A DNA stretch of 42,246 nucleotides from Betaproteobacteria bacterium (lineage in GTDB: Bacteria > Pseudomonadota > Gammaproteobacteria > Burkholderiales > SG8-41). The stretch lies in NCBI GenBank assembly GCA_028291945.1, contig JAQGNH010000468.1:1-42246 (forward strand), read 5' to 3'. Made by a program: the position numbers and the translations under genes. Position 1 is the first letter of the stretch, and each line of letters opens with the position of its first letter. Shown piece after piece: positions 35,180 to 42,246 of this stretch. The notes under the pieces were generated by a model. That model was not told where the DNA came from. It saw only the letters and a program-made list of their open reading frames with translations, and searched no databases.

Positions 35180-35211
35180 TACTGACGAATCACTACCCGA
35201 GGAGATACGAA

Positions 35212-35988
35212 ATGATCTGGAACATGGGTCTCGGCGGCATCGCCGTCATCATCATTTTCATTCTGCTCGTCTCCGCGCTGCGCGTTCTGCGCGAGTATGA
35301 ACGCGGAGTCGTGTTTACCCTCGGCCGGTTTACTAATGTCAAAGGCCCCGGATTGGTCCTGGTGATTCCCGGTATCCAGCAGATGGTGCGCGTCGACTTG
35401 CGCACGATCGTAATGGACGTGCCCAGCCAGGACGTCATTTCTCGCGACAACGTCTCCGTCAAGGTGAACGCAGTGGTGTACTTCCGCGTGATCGAGCCGG
35501 AAAAAGCGATCATTCAGGTGGCGAACTTCTACGAAGCGACGAGCCAGCTTGCCCAGACGACGCTGAGGGCGGTGCTCGGCAAGCACGAGCTCGACGAAAT
35601 GCTAGCGGAGCGCGACAAACTCAACCTCGATATCCAGCGTATCCTCGATGCGCAGACGGACGCGTGGGGGATCAAGGTCGCTAACGTCGAGATCAAGCAC
35701 GTGGATATCAACGAAACAATGGTGCGCGCGATTGCGCAGCAGGCTGAAGCCGAGCGAACACGCCGCGCCAAGGTCATACATGCTGAAGGAGAGCAGCAGG
35801 CGGCGGAGAAACTGCTCGAGGCCGCGCGCATGCTCGCGCAGCAGCCCGAAGCGATGCAGCTGCGTTTTCTTCAGACGTTGTCTTCCATCGCAGGCGACAA
35901 AAGCAACACGATCGTATTCCCGGTGCCCGTCGACATGATCACACCGATTGCCGAGGCGATCACGCGCATGCGCGAGCCCAGACACTAA
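35212..35988 (+). CDS. Slipin (stomatin/SPFH family) protein
   Basis: A 258-residue membrane-anchored SPFH protein with GAGGAGAT before the ATG. An N-terminal helix ([19 protein letters not shown]) is followed by the SPFH core ([76 protein letters not shown]) and a long coiled-coil region rich in Ala, Glu and Arg ([20 protein letters not shown]). It ends with the C-terminal hydrophobic motif [12 protein letters not shown], close to the site that NfeD cleaves in archaeal stomatin. Slipins form oligomeric rings and organise membrane microdomains. Partner of the upstream NfeD. Confidence 0.94.
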   Translation: MIWNMGLGGIAVIIIFILLVSALRVLREYERGVVFTLGRFTNVKGPGLVLVIPGIQQMVRVDLRTIVMDVPSQDVISRDNVSVKVNAVVYFRVIEPEKAIIQVANFYEATSQLAQTTLRAVLGKHELDEMLAERDKLNLDIQRILDAQTDAWGIKVANVEIKHVDINETMVRAIAQQAEAERTRRAKVIHAEGEQQAAEKLLEAARMLAQQPEAMQLRFLQTLSSIAGDKSNTIVFPVPVDMITPIAEAITRMREPRH

Positions 35989-35991
35989 CTA

Positions 35992-37410
35992 TTGCCCTGG
36001 GGACGGAATACAAGAATCGCGGACTCGGCGGCGGGCCAAGGTGTGCTTCAAGAGAAACGCCGCAAACCGGCACTGGTCTTCTGCGTCTTGCTTGGTTCTG
36101 TAACTCCGCTTTGTGCGCTCGCCGCGGTACGCCTCGACCATTCAGGTCCACAAATGTTCGGCATACCACTCGAGTTCTTCTTGTTTGCCTTGACGTTGCT
36201 CGGCGTGGCCGTGTTCCATCACCACACGCTCGCCGTGGCTGTCATTGGTCTGCTGGTTATCATCACCTACAAACTGCTGTTCACCGGTTTCACTACGGGC
36301 CTGGGTTTTTACGGTCTAGGCCAGCATCTTTTGCAAGAGTGGGTGATCCTCACGAATCTGCTCGGACTGCTGCTCGGCTTCGCGCTGCTGGCGAAGCACT
36401 TCCAGGAAAGCCGCATTCCCGAAGAGCTGCCGCGCTTCCTGCCCGACGACTGGAAAGGCGGGCTTGCTCTGCTCGCCATCATATTCGTCTTATCGAGCTT
36501 TCTCGATAACATCGCCGCGGCCATGATTGGCGGTACGATGGCGATGACCGTATTCCGGGGAAAGGTCCACATCGGATATCTTGCCGCAATCGTCGCAGCA
36601 TCGAACGCGGGTGGCTCCGGGAGCGTAGTCGGCGACACGACCACGACGATGATGTGGATAGATGGAGTGGCGGCAGAAGACGTGCTGCACGGCTATGTCG
36701 CCGCAGTCGTTGCGTTGCTGGTGTTCGGAATTCCGGCCGCTCTCCAGCAGCAGCGTTATTCGCCCATCACCAAACACGCAAAGCGCGGCATACGCGTCGA
36801 CTGGGTGTGCGTCGGAGTCGTGGCGGCCATACTTGCCGCTGCGATCGTTACGAACGTGATCGTCAATCTGGAGTTTGCATCGATCTCGGACCGCTTCCCA
36901 TTCGTAGGTGCTGCCGTCTGGGTTGCGATCCCGTTGGCAGCGCTCGTGCGCCGGCCTGACTGGAGCCTGCTTCCTGGCGCGTTCAAAGGCAGCGTCTTTC
37001 TACTGTCGCTGATCCTGTGTGCGTCGCTCATGCCGGTCGAGCATTTGCCTGCGGCCTCGTGGCCGAGCGCGCTGGCTCTGGGCTTCGTCTCCGCGGGATT
37101 CGACAACATACCGCTGACCTCGCTCGCTCTGCGGCAAGGCGGTTACGACTGGGGGTTCCTGGCTTATGCAGTCGGATTCGGCGGCTCGATCATCTGGTTT
37201 GGTTCCTCTGCCGGAGTTGCGCTGTCGAACATGTTTCCGGAAGCGAGATCGGTGGGTCCCTGGCTGCGCCATGGATGGCATGTCACTCTTGCTTACATCA
37301 TTGGGTTTTTCGCGCTGCTCGCGTTTGTCGGCTGGACGCCGCACGACAGGCACAAGCCGGCGCCCGCCACGCCCCAGACGGTGCCTGGCGCCCATCAGCG
37401 TATCTCTTGA
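35992..37410 (+). CDS. Sodium/proton antiporter-like carrier (NhaD/ArsB-type IT superfamily)
   Basis: A 472-residue polytopic inner-membrane protein with about 12 helices. The frame opens at TTG 35992, three bases after the slipin stop; GTG 36043 is an alternative and neither has a good ribosome site. The motifs LLGFALLAKHFQESRIPEEL, FVLSSFLDNIAAAMIGGTMA and ASNAGGSGSVVGDTTTTMMW in the first half, and GFVSAGFDNIPLTSLALRQG with GGSIIWFGSSAGVALSNMFP in the second, are the paired re-entrant SFLDN/GDTTT-type signatures of NhaD, citrate and arsenite carriers (ion transporter superfamily). Probably Na+/H+ exchange, but a dicarboxylate or other anion cannot be excluded. Confidence 0.85.
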   Translation: MPWGRNTRIADSAAGQGVLQEKRRKPALVFCVLLGSVTPLCALAAVRLDHSGPQMFGIPLEFFLFALTLLGVAVFHHHTLAVAVIGLLVIITYKLLFTGFTTGLGFYGLGQHLLQEWVILTNLLGLLLGFALLAKHFQESRIPEELPRFLPDDWKGGLALLAIIFVLSSFLDNIAAAMIGGTMAMTVFRGKVHIGYLAAIVAASNAGGSGSVVGDTTTTMMWIDGVAAEDVLHGYVAAVVALLVFGIPAALQQQRYSPITKHAKRGIRVDWVCVGVVAAILAAAIVTNVIVNLEFASISDRFPFVGAAVWVAIPLAALVRRPDWSLLPGAFKGSVFLLSLILCASLMPVEHLPAASWPSALALGFVSAGFDNIPLTSLALRQGGYDWGFLAYAVGFGGSIIWFGSSAGVALSNMFPEARSVGPWLRHGWHVTLAYIIGFFALLAFVGWTPHDRHKPAPATPQTVPGAHQRIS

Positions 37411-37746
37411 AGCACCGGGGCGAAGTTGGACCCGAGGTCTCGTCAACTGGGCATGATAAATCAGCAGATGTTTATCACGATGGTTACCGGACGACGCTGG
37501 TCGCTCGGATTGCGCTCCTGTCGCAACCGCCATGACGAACGTATACGACAGCCGAAAGCAGGGCTTACCTTCGGTAAAGGCCTGCTTGATTTAGACTATT
37601 ACGGGGTATAGGATTACCGCGCCGTACCAATAATGATCCAAGAAATAGAGCGGCTGTCCGCCCTGGAATACGAGAGCGCTTCTCGGTGTTTTCATGCGGA
37701 TCAAGCTGATCGACTAACGCGCTAGGCAACGTTCCTCGGAGGAAGC
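37411..37746 (+). other. Intergenic region before TRAP genes: hairpin and candidate promoter
   Basis: No gene. A two-part hairpin, GCAGG/CCTGC (37558-37562, 37581-37585) with TTACC/GGTAA inside (37565-37569, 37573-37577), is followed by TTGATTT and may weakly end the antiporter transcript. TTGATT (37586-37591) and TAGGAT (37609-37614) with a 17-base spacer form a possible promoter for the TRAP genes, about 120 bases before the receptor start. Both by eye. Confidence 0.35.
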
Positions 37747-38934
37747 ATGTCGAAGAAGTCCCGCAATCCCGTGCACGACAATGGCAGTCCATCCCGCCGC
37801 AAATTTCTGACGCGCGCTGCGGCGGCGGCCACGGTGGTACCGATGTTTGCCATGGCCCAGCAACAGAAGCCCGCGGCGCCTGCGGTCGTATCGTCCACCG
37901 GACCTGTCAACATGCGTTTTCAATCGACTTGGCCGGCCAAGGATATCTTCCATGAGTACGCGCTCGACTACGCCAAAACCGTGAACGATATGACCGGCGG
38001 CGATCTGCGCATCGAAGTGTTGCCTGCGGGGGCGGTAGTGCCGGCCTTCGGTCTTCTTGAAGCCGTCTCGAAAGGCACGCTCGATGGCGGGCACGGCGTG
38101 CTGGTCTACTCCTATGGCAAAAGCAATTCTCTCGCGCTCTGGGGATCGGGCCCGGCATTCGGCATGGATGCCAACATGCTGCTCGCGTGGCACAAGTGGG
38201 GCGGAGGAAAGGAGCTGCTCGAAAAAGTATATGCATCCATCGGTGCGAATGTAGTTTCATTTCCCTATGCACCGCTTTATACGCAGCCGCTGGGATGGTT
38301 CAAGAAGCCGATTACGAAGTGGGAAGATTTCAAGGGCCTCAAGTACCGCACAGTCGGCATTTCGATCGACGTGTTCACCGGCATGGGTGCGGCGGTAAAT
38401 GCCCTGCCCGGTGGCGAGATCGTTCCGGCGATTGACCGGGGCCTGCTTGATGCCGCCGAGTTCAACAATACCTCGTCCGACCGTGCGCTCGGCTTTGCCG
38501 ACGTGTCCAAGACATGCATGCTGCAGAGCTATCACCAGAACGCCGAGCAGCTCGAGATCACCTTTAATAAAACTAAGTACGATGCGCTGCCTGCCAAGCT
38601 CAAGTCGATCATCGCCTACGCGGTCGACGCTGCGTCGGCGAACATGATGTGGAAGGCGATCGACCGCAACTCGCAGGATTACATTACGCTGCAGACCACG
38701 GACAAGGTCAAGTTCTATAGGACTCCGACGTCGGTCCTGCAGAAACAGCTGGAGGTCTACGATCAAGTAGTCGCGAAGAAAGGCGAGGGCACCCCGTTCT
38801 TCAAGGAGATCATCGCCTCGCAGAAGAAGTTCGCGGAGCGCGCGGTGAAATGGGAGCAGGACGTCGTCGTGAATCGCCGCATGGCTTACGACCACTATTT
38901 CTCGTCAACAAAACCGGCCGCGAAAAAGGCCTGA
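37747..38934 (+). CDS. TRAP transporter solute receptor, DctP-type, Tat-exported
   Basis: Periplasmic receptor of a tripartite ATP-independent transporter, 395 residues, start preceded by GGAGGAAGC. The N-terminus carries a twin-arginine signal (PSRRKFLTRAAAAATVV). The mature part shows the DctP fold: RFQSTWPAKDIFHEYALDYA, GDLRIEVLPAGAVVPAFGLL, GTLDGGHGVLVYSYGK, FKGLKYRTVGISIDVFTGMG near 195 (the ligand-contacting Arg of the family in KYR) and AAEFNNTSSDRALGF. It resembles the branch annotated as mannitol/chloroaromatic or keto-acid (TakP-like) receptors. Tat export suggests folding before secretion. The permease genes follow beyond an intrinsic terminator. Confidence 0.92.
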   Translation: MSKKSRNPVHDNGSPSRRKFLTRAAAAATVVPMFAMAQQQKPAAPAVVSSTGPVNMRFQSTWPAKDIFHEYALDYAKTVNDMTGGDLRIEVLPAGAVVPAFGLLEAVSKGTLDGGHGVLVYSYGKSNSLALWGSGPAFGMDANMLLAWHKWGGGKELLEKVYASIGANVVSFPYAPLYTQPLGWFKKPITKWEDFKGLKYRTVGISIDVFTGMGAAVNALPGGEIVPAIDRGLLDAAEFNNTSSDRALGFADVSKTCMLQSYHQNAEQLEITFNKTKYDALPAKLKSIIAYAVDAASANMMWKAIDRNSQDYITLQTTDKVKFYRTPTSVLQKQLEVYDQVVAKKGEGTPFFKEIIASQKKFAERAVKWEQDVVVNRRMAYDHYFSSTKPAAKKA

Positions 38935-38953
38935 TCCCTGTTTTGGAAACTCG

Positions 38954-38993
38954 GGCACCATCCGGGCCTCGATCCTGGGTGGTGTTTTTTTTT
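38954..38993 (+). terminator. Intrinsic terminator between TRAP receptor and permease genes
   Basis: CACCATCC (38956-38963) pairs with GGGTGGTG (38977-38984) with one G-U pair over a 13-base loop, followed by nine T (38985-38993). It sits 20 bases after the receptor stop and 28 before the small permease ATG, where it could let most transcripts end after the receptor gene and a minority read through. Confidence 0.75.
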
Positions 38994-39020
38994 GGAACAG
39001 CCTCTCCATAGCGCCGCCGT

Positions 39021-39692
39021 ATGAAAGTCCAGAATTTTCTGCTTGCCGCCGACCACATCAGTACCTGGGCGGGCAAGACCACCGCTTGGCTGATCATGCT
39101 ACTCATGGCGGCGGTATGTATCGAGGTGTTCAAGCGCTACATCCTGAACGCGCCGACGGCGTGGATTTTCGACCTCGATAACATGCTTTATGGCACGCTG
39201 TTCATGATGTGCGGCGCCTACACGCTTGCGCAGGACGCTCACGTCAGAGGCGACTTCCTCTACGGCTCGATGAAGCCGCGCACCCAGGCCTCGCTCGACT
39301 TGGTTCTATATATATTGTTCTTCCTCCCCGGAATCGCTGCCCTGATCTACGCGGGAATCGACTACGCGGGCGAGTCGTGGCGCATCAATGAACACTCGAA
39401 TGTCACGTCGGAGGGGCCTCCCGTCTATCCGTTCAAGACCGTCATCCCGATTGCTGGAGTTCTGGTGCTGATCCAGGGACTGGCCGAAATCGTGCGTTGC
39501 GTAGTGTGTCTGAAGACCGGGGCATGGCCCGAGCGCCTCAAGGACGTCGAGGAGATCGATGTGATCGAGCAGCAGCTCGCCGGCAGCACACTCGTGGACG
39601 AGGAATCCCGACGGCGTGCGATCGAAGGCGCTCACCAGATCGACGAAGCTGCGCACCAGCGCATCGGTTCAAGGGGAGCGGAACGTGAGTGA
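39021..39692 (+). CDS. TRAP transporter small permease subunit, DctQ-type
   Basis: A 223-residue inner-membrane protein with four helices (WLIMLLMAAVCIEVFKRYIL, LYGTLFMMCGAYTLAQDAHV, LVLYILFFLPGIAALIYAGI, VIPIAGVLVLIQGLAEIVRC). The family signature is the conserved FKRYILNAPTAWIFDLDNML and HVRGDFLYG. A hydrophilic, Glu-rich C-terminal tail of about 55 residues is longer than usual. The tail overlaps the next gene by eight bases (GTG at 39685). No ribosome site is evident. Works with the receptor and large permease to import an organic acid using the sodium gradient. Confidence 0.9.
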   Translation: MKVQNFLLAADHISTWAGKTTAWLIMLLMAAVCIEVFKRYILNAPTAWIFDLDNMLYGTLFMMCGAYTLAQDAHVRGDFLYGSMKPRTQASLDLVLYILFFLPGIAALIYAGIDYAGESWRINEHSNVTSEGPPVYPFKTVIPIAGVLVLIQGLAEIVRCVVCLKTGAWPERLKDVEEIDVIEQQLAGSTLVDEESRRRAIEGAHQIDEAAHQRIGSRGAERE

Positions 39693-41562
39693 TCCGGCAC
39701 TGGGCCTGACCATGCTCGCGCTGATCGTCGTCGTGATCATGATGGGCTTTCCGACGGCATTCACGCTGATGGGTCTCGGCATGGTGTTCGGCTACATCGC
39801 GTTTTATGACCCGTCGCATTCGTGGGCGGACAACCGGGTCTTCGACTTGATGGTCGAGCGCACCTATGGCGCGATGAACAACGACGTGCTGATCTCGATT
39901 CCCTTGTTCGTGCTCATGGGCTACGTGATGGAGCGAGGCGCGCTGGTGGACAAGATGTTTTACAGCATCCAGCTCGCGTTCCGGCGGGTGCCGGCTTCGC
40001 TCGCGGTCGCCACTCTGATCGTGTGCACGTTCTGGGGCATCGCGAGCGGCCTGGTAGGCGCGGTCGTCGTGCTGATGGGCGTCATCGCGTTCAATCCGAT
40101 GCTGAAAGCCGGCTACGACGTGAAGCTTGCTTCGGGTGTTATCACGGCCGGAGGGACACTCGGGATCCTCATTCCGCCCTCTGTGATGATCATCGTCTAC
40201 GCTGCAGTCGCCGGCCAGTCGGTGGTCAAGCTCTATGCATCGGCGATGTTTCCCGGGTTCTTCCTGTCGTTCCTCTATCTCGTATACATCGTCGGCTGGG
40301 CGCTGATCAATCCGAAGATTGCTCCAAAACTGCCGGAGTCCGAGCAGAAAGTGCCGGTGTCCGAATGGGTACCGAAGTTCCAGCAAGCCTATTCCCGCAA
40401 CATGCTGGTTGGTTTGTTTGCCGCTCTATTCATGCCCCGTAAGGCGCTCGCGATCGAGAGCGACGGCCGCCGGTTGTCCTATGTGGCGGTATGGAAGAAT
40501 TTTCTCGCGGCGCTGTTTCCGCTCATGCTCACGGCGGTGACCGTGTGGGGAATCTGGTGGTACGTGGTCATCCACCCGCAGGCCAATGTCGAGCCGGTGA
40601 CGAGCGTCACACAAAAACAGGCCGCACCAGTCGCTCCTGCCCCTCAGACGTCGCAGGCGGGCGAGGATAAGCCGCAAGAGCTCGGCAACGCCGAAGCTGA
40701 AACAGCCTCAAGGACGGTGCGCGAACCTGAAGGCGTAGAGCAGGTAGGCACTCCGGAGCTTTTGCAGCAAGGACAAGCGGCGCCCGCGGAAGCAGGTCCG
40801 CCGTCCGCTTTTTATACTTATTTCTGGATTATTGTTGCAGCGACGACCCTTGTGCTCATCTGGTATTACTGGAAGCTACAGGCCGAATCGTTCGAGTTGC
40901 TGAAGATGCTCATCTCGTCGGTGATGCCGCTGGGCATCCTGACGATCGTGGTCCTTGCCGTCATCCTCTTCGGGATCACTACTGCCACCGAATCGGCAGG
41001 TATTGGCGCCGCAGGGGCGTTCCTGCTTGCGCTGCAAGCGGGGACGTTCGACTGGGAGCGCACCAAGCAATCCGTCTTCCTGACCGCCAAGACCACTGCG
41101 ATGGTGTGTTGGCTGTTCATCGGCTCGGCCCTCTTTTCCGGCGTATTCGCGATTCTGGGTGGCCAGCAGCTGGTCGAGACATGGGTCCTCGGTTTAAATT
41201 TGTCGCCGATCCAGTTCATGATCCTGTCGCAGGCGATCATTTTCGTGCTCGGCTGGCCGCTCGAATGGACTGAAATCATCGTCATTTTCGTGCCGATATT
41301 TCTGCCGCTGCTGAAGCATTTCAACATCGATCCGATTCTGTGGGGCACGCTCGTGTTCGTGAACCTTCAGGCGGCATTCCTCTCGCCGCCAGTGGCGATG
41401 TCGGCGTTTTATCTGAAGGGCGTTGCACCGAAGCACGTCACGCTCAATCAGATTTTCGCAGGCATGATGCCGTACATGCTGATCGTGATTGTGTGCATGG
41501 TTATCATGTACGTTTGGCCCGGCATGACGCTGTGGTTGCCGCACTACCTCTACGGAAATTGA
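39685..41562 (+). CDS. TRAP transporter large permease subunit, DctM-type, with central insertion
   Basis: The GTG at 39685 follows GGGGAGCGGAAC and overlaps the DctQ stop; an ATG at 39616 in frame is within dctQ and unlikely. The 625-residue product has DctM signatures in the first 210 residues (IMMGFPTAFTLMGLGMVFGY, NDVLISIPLFVLMGYVMERG, CTFWGIASGLVGAVVVLMGV, GGTLGILIPPSVMIIVYA) and in the last 210 (GITTATESAGIGAAGAFLLA, GWPLEWTEIIVIFVPIFLPL, FLSPPVAMSAFYLKGVAPKH). Between them lies an insertion of about 200 residues with extra hydrophobic helices and a Gln/Ala/Glu-rich low-complexity segment (APVAPAPQTSQAGEDKPQEL). Usual DctM length is about 430. Confidence 0.92.
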   Translation: MSDPALGLTMLALIVVVIMMGFPTAFTLMGLGMVFGYIAFYDPSHSWADNRVFDLMVERTYGAMNNDVLISIPLFVLMGYVMERGALVDKMFYSIQLAFRRVPASLAVATLIVCTFWGIASGLVGAVVVLMGVIAFNPMLKAGYDVKLASGVITAGGTLGILIPPSVMIIVYAAVAGQSVVKLYASAMFPGFFLSFLYLVYIVGWALINPKIAPKLPESEQKVPVSEWVPKFQQAYSRNMLVGLFAALFMPRKALAIESDGRRLSYVAVWKNFLAALFPLMLTAVTVWGIWWYVVIHPQANVEPVTSVTQKQAAPVAPAPQTSQAGEDKPQELGNAEAETASRTVREPEGVEQVGTPELLQQGQAAPAEAGPPSAFYTYFWIIVAATTLVLIWYYWKLQAESFELLKMLISSVMPLGILTIVVLAVILFGITTATESAGIGAAGAFLLALQAGTFDWERTKQSVFLTAKTTAMVCWLFIGSALFSGVFAILGGQQLVETWVLGLNLSPIQFMILSQAIIFVLGWPLEWTEIIVIFVPIFLPLLKHFNIDPILWGTLVFVNLQAAFLSPPVAMSAFYLKGVAPKHVTLNQIFAGMMPYMLIVIVCMVIMYVWPGMTLWLPHYLYGN

Positions 41563-41628
41563 CCGAGTAGCTGCCTTTCGAGCACGCGGCATTCTCGAAC
41601 GCAACGTCATGTGTGTGGTGCGGTCGTT

Positions 41629-42246
41629 ATGACGCGGCCGCGCCTGCGCTGGTTCGTATTTGGGCTCGCGGTCAGCGCGTTCTGGTTGTCGTTCTTCCAT
41701 CGCGTCGCACCGGCCGCGCTGGCCGGTGAGCTTACGAGAACCTTCCACGTAAGCGGCGCCGCTCTCGGTGCGCTCGCGGCGACCTACTTCTACGTTTACG
41801 CATTGATGCAGCTGCCGACTGGCGTACTGGCCGATACGGCCGGCCCAAGGCGCGTACTGGCTGGCGGCACGCTGGTTGCCGGCATTGGTTCACTTCTATT
41901 CGCATCAGCCGAATCGATCGTCGCTGCCGCACTTGGCCGCACGCTGGTCGGCCTTGGTGCGTCGGTCGCGTTCGTCTGCGTGCTCAAGATCAATGCCAAC
42001 TGGTTTGACGAGCGCCGCTTCGCGACGGCGACCGGTTGGGCAAACGTCATCGGAATCACCGGTGCTTTTGGTGCGACAGCCCCACTCGCCTGGCTGATCG
42101 CGTTCGTCTCGTGGCGTACCGTTTTTACCGGCATTGGGTTGTTCTCGCTCGTGCTCGCTGTATTGATCCTGTGGAAAGTGCAAGACGCGCCGCGCGATGG
42201 GAATTCGCCTGCGCGTGTGCGGACAACTCCGGACGTGCATTGGTAT
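41629..42246 (+). CDS. MFS transporter, incomplete at window end
   Basis: Open from ATG 41629 to the last base, 206 codons with no stop, so the gene continues outside. The part seen is the first half of a major facilitator carrier: helix 1 LRWFVFGLAVSAFWLSFFHR, the helix 2 region SGAALGALAATYFYVYALMQ, the loop motif GVLADTAGPRRVLAGGTLVA (the D-R-x-G-x-R/K motif A, here GVLADTAGPRR), helix 4 GRTLVGLGASVAFVCVLKIN, and helices 5-6 (ATGWANVIGITGAFGATAPL, VSWRTVFTGIGLFSLVLAVL). It resembles the nitrate/nitrite-like or organic-acid MFS group, but the substrate is not readable from half a protein. It lies 66 bases after the TRAP permease. Confidence 0.88.
   Translation, partial: MTRPRLRWFVFGLAVSAFWLSFFHRVAPAALAGELTRTFHVSGAALGALAATYFYVYALMQLPTGVLADTAGPRRVLAGGTLVAGIGSLLFASAESIVAAALGRTLVGLGASVAFVCVLKINANWFDERRFATATGWANVIGITGAFGATAPLAWLIAFVSWRTVFTGIGLFSLVLAVLILWKVQDAPRDGNSPARVRTTPDVHWY

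Noticed and set aside
37426-37611. A 61-codon plus-strand open frame in the pre-TRAP spacer
   Set aside because: No ribosome site, shadow-like composition, and it overlaps a hairpin and candidate promoter.

Overview
The window reads as chromosomal DNA of a GC-rich betaproteobacterium, most likely of the Burkholderiales or a near relative. The pointers are a DUF3567 (BTH_I0359-type) gene, a PA2778/PA2779 pair, three Bug/TctC-type periplasmic binding-protein loci (one of them dead), a long-form PurB, and the order queA-tgt-yajC-secD-secF. No 16S rRNA gene is present, so the genus cannot be fixed. There is no insertion sequence, phage, CRISPR array or plasmid module. The layout is core housekeeping operons interleaved with catabolic and transport islands, two of which contain decayed genes.

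Layout. 1-2.7 kb: panC, a tRNA-Leu(CAA) gene, a tiny membrane peptide, and on the minus strand the PA2779-PA2778 pair (small membrane protein plus C39-like peptidase lipoprotein with TPRs). 2.8-10 kb: a plus-strand run queA, hotdog thioesterase, tgt, yajC, secD, secF, DedA protein, second thioesterase; this joins queuosine tRNA modification to the Sec translocon accessory complex. 10-14.8 kb: a doubly broken Bug pseudogene, a thioredoxin/TPR co-chaperone and purB on the minus strand, an MmgE/PrpD family gene, and a frame-shattered SMP-30/gluconolactonase remnant on the minus strand. 14.8-16.1 kb: DMT permease and DUF3567 protein. 16.2-20.9 kb: a minus-strand cluster, in transcription order IclR regulator, exonuclease/GIY-YIG fusion, Bug protein, membrane protein, class II aldolase. 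21-23.7 kb: greB, a trypsin-fold/PDZ protein that has lost catalytic His and Asp, a small membrane protein, and a non-coding stretch ending in a strong intrinsic terminator.

23.7-30.2 kb is the most interesting block: Bug binding protein, LutA-like, PanE/ApbA-like reductase, LutB-like, CoA-acylating methylmalonate-semialdehyde dehydrogenase and LutC-like, all on the plus strand. The LutABC iron-sulfur hydroxyacid oxidase is normally compact. Here it is opened up by a ketopantoate-reductase-family enzyme and by MMSDH, and is preceded by its own solute receptor. This suggests a dedicated route for uptake and oxidation of a hydroxy-carboxylate other than, or in addition to, lactate. 30.4-33 kb: otsB and otsA (trehalose synthesis). 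33-37.4 kb: a secreted beta-sandwich-like protein, NfeD, slipin and a sodium/proton-antiporter-like carrier. 37.4-41.6 kb: a Tat-exported TRAP receptor, its small permease and an unusually large DctM permease with a central insertion; an intrinsic terminator lies between receptor and permease genes. The window ends inside an MFS transporter gene.

All calls come from reading the sequence and recalling family motifs; no database search was run. Start codons were chosen by Shine-Dalgarno (SD) match, signal-peptide geometry and spacing, and several remain uncertain as noted.
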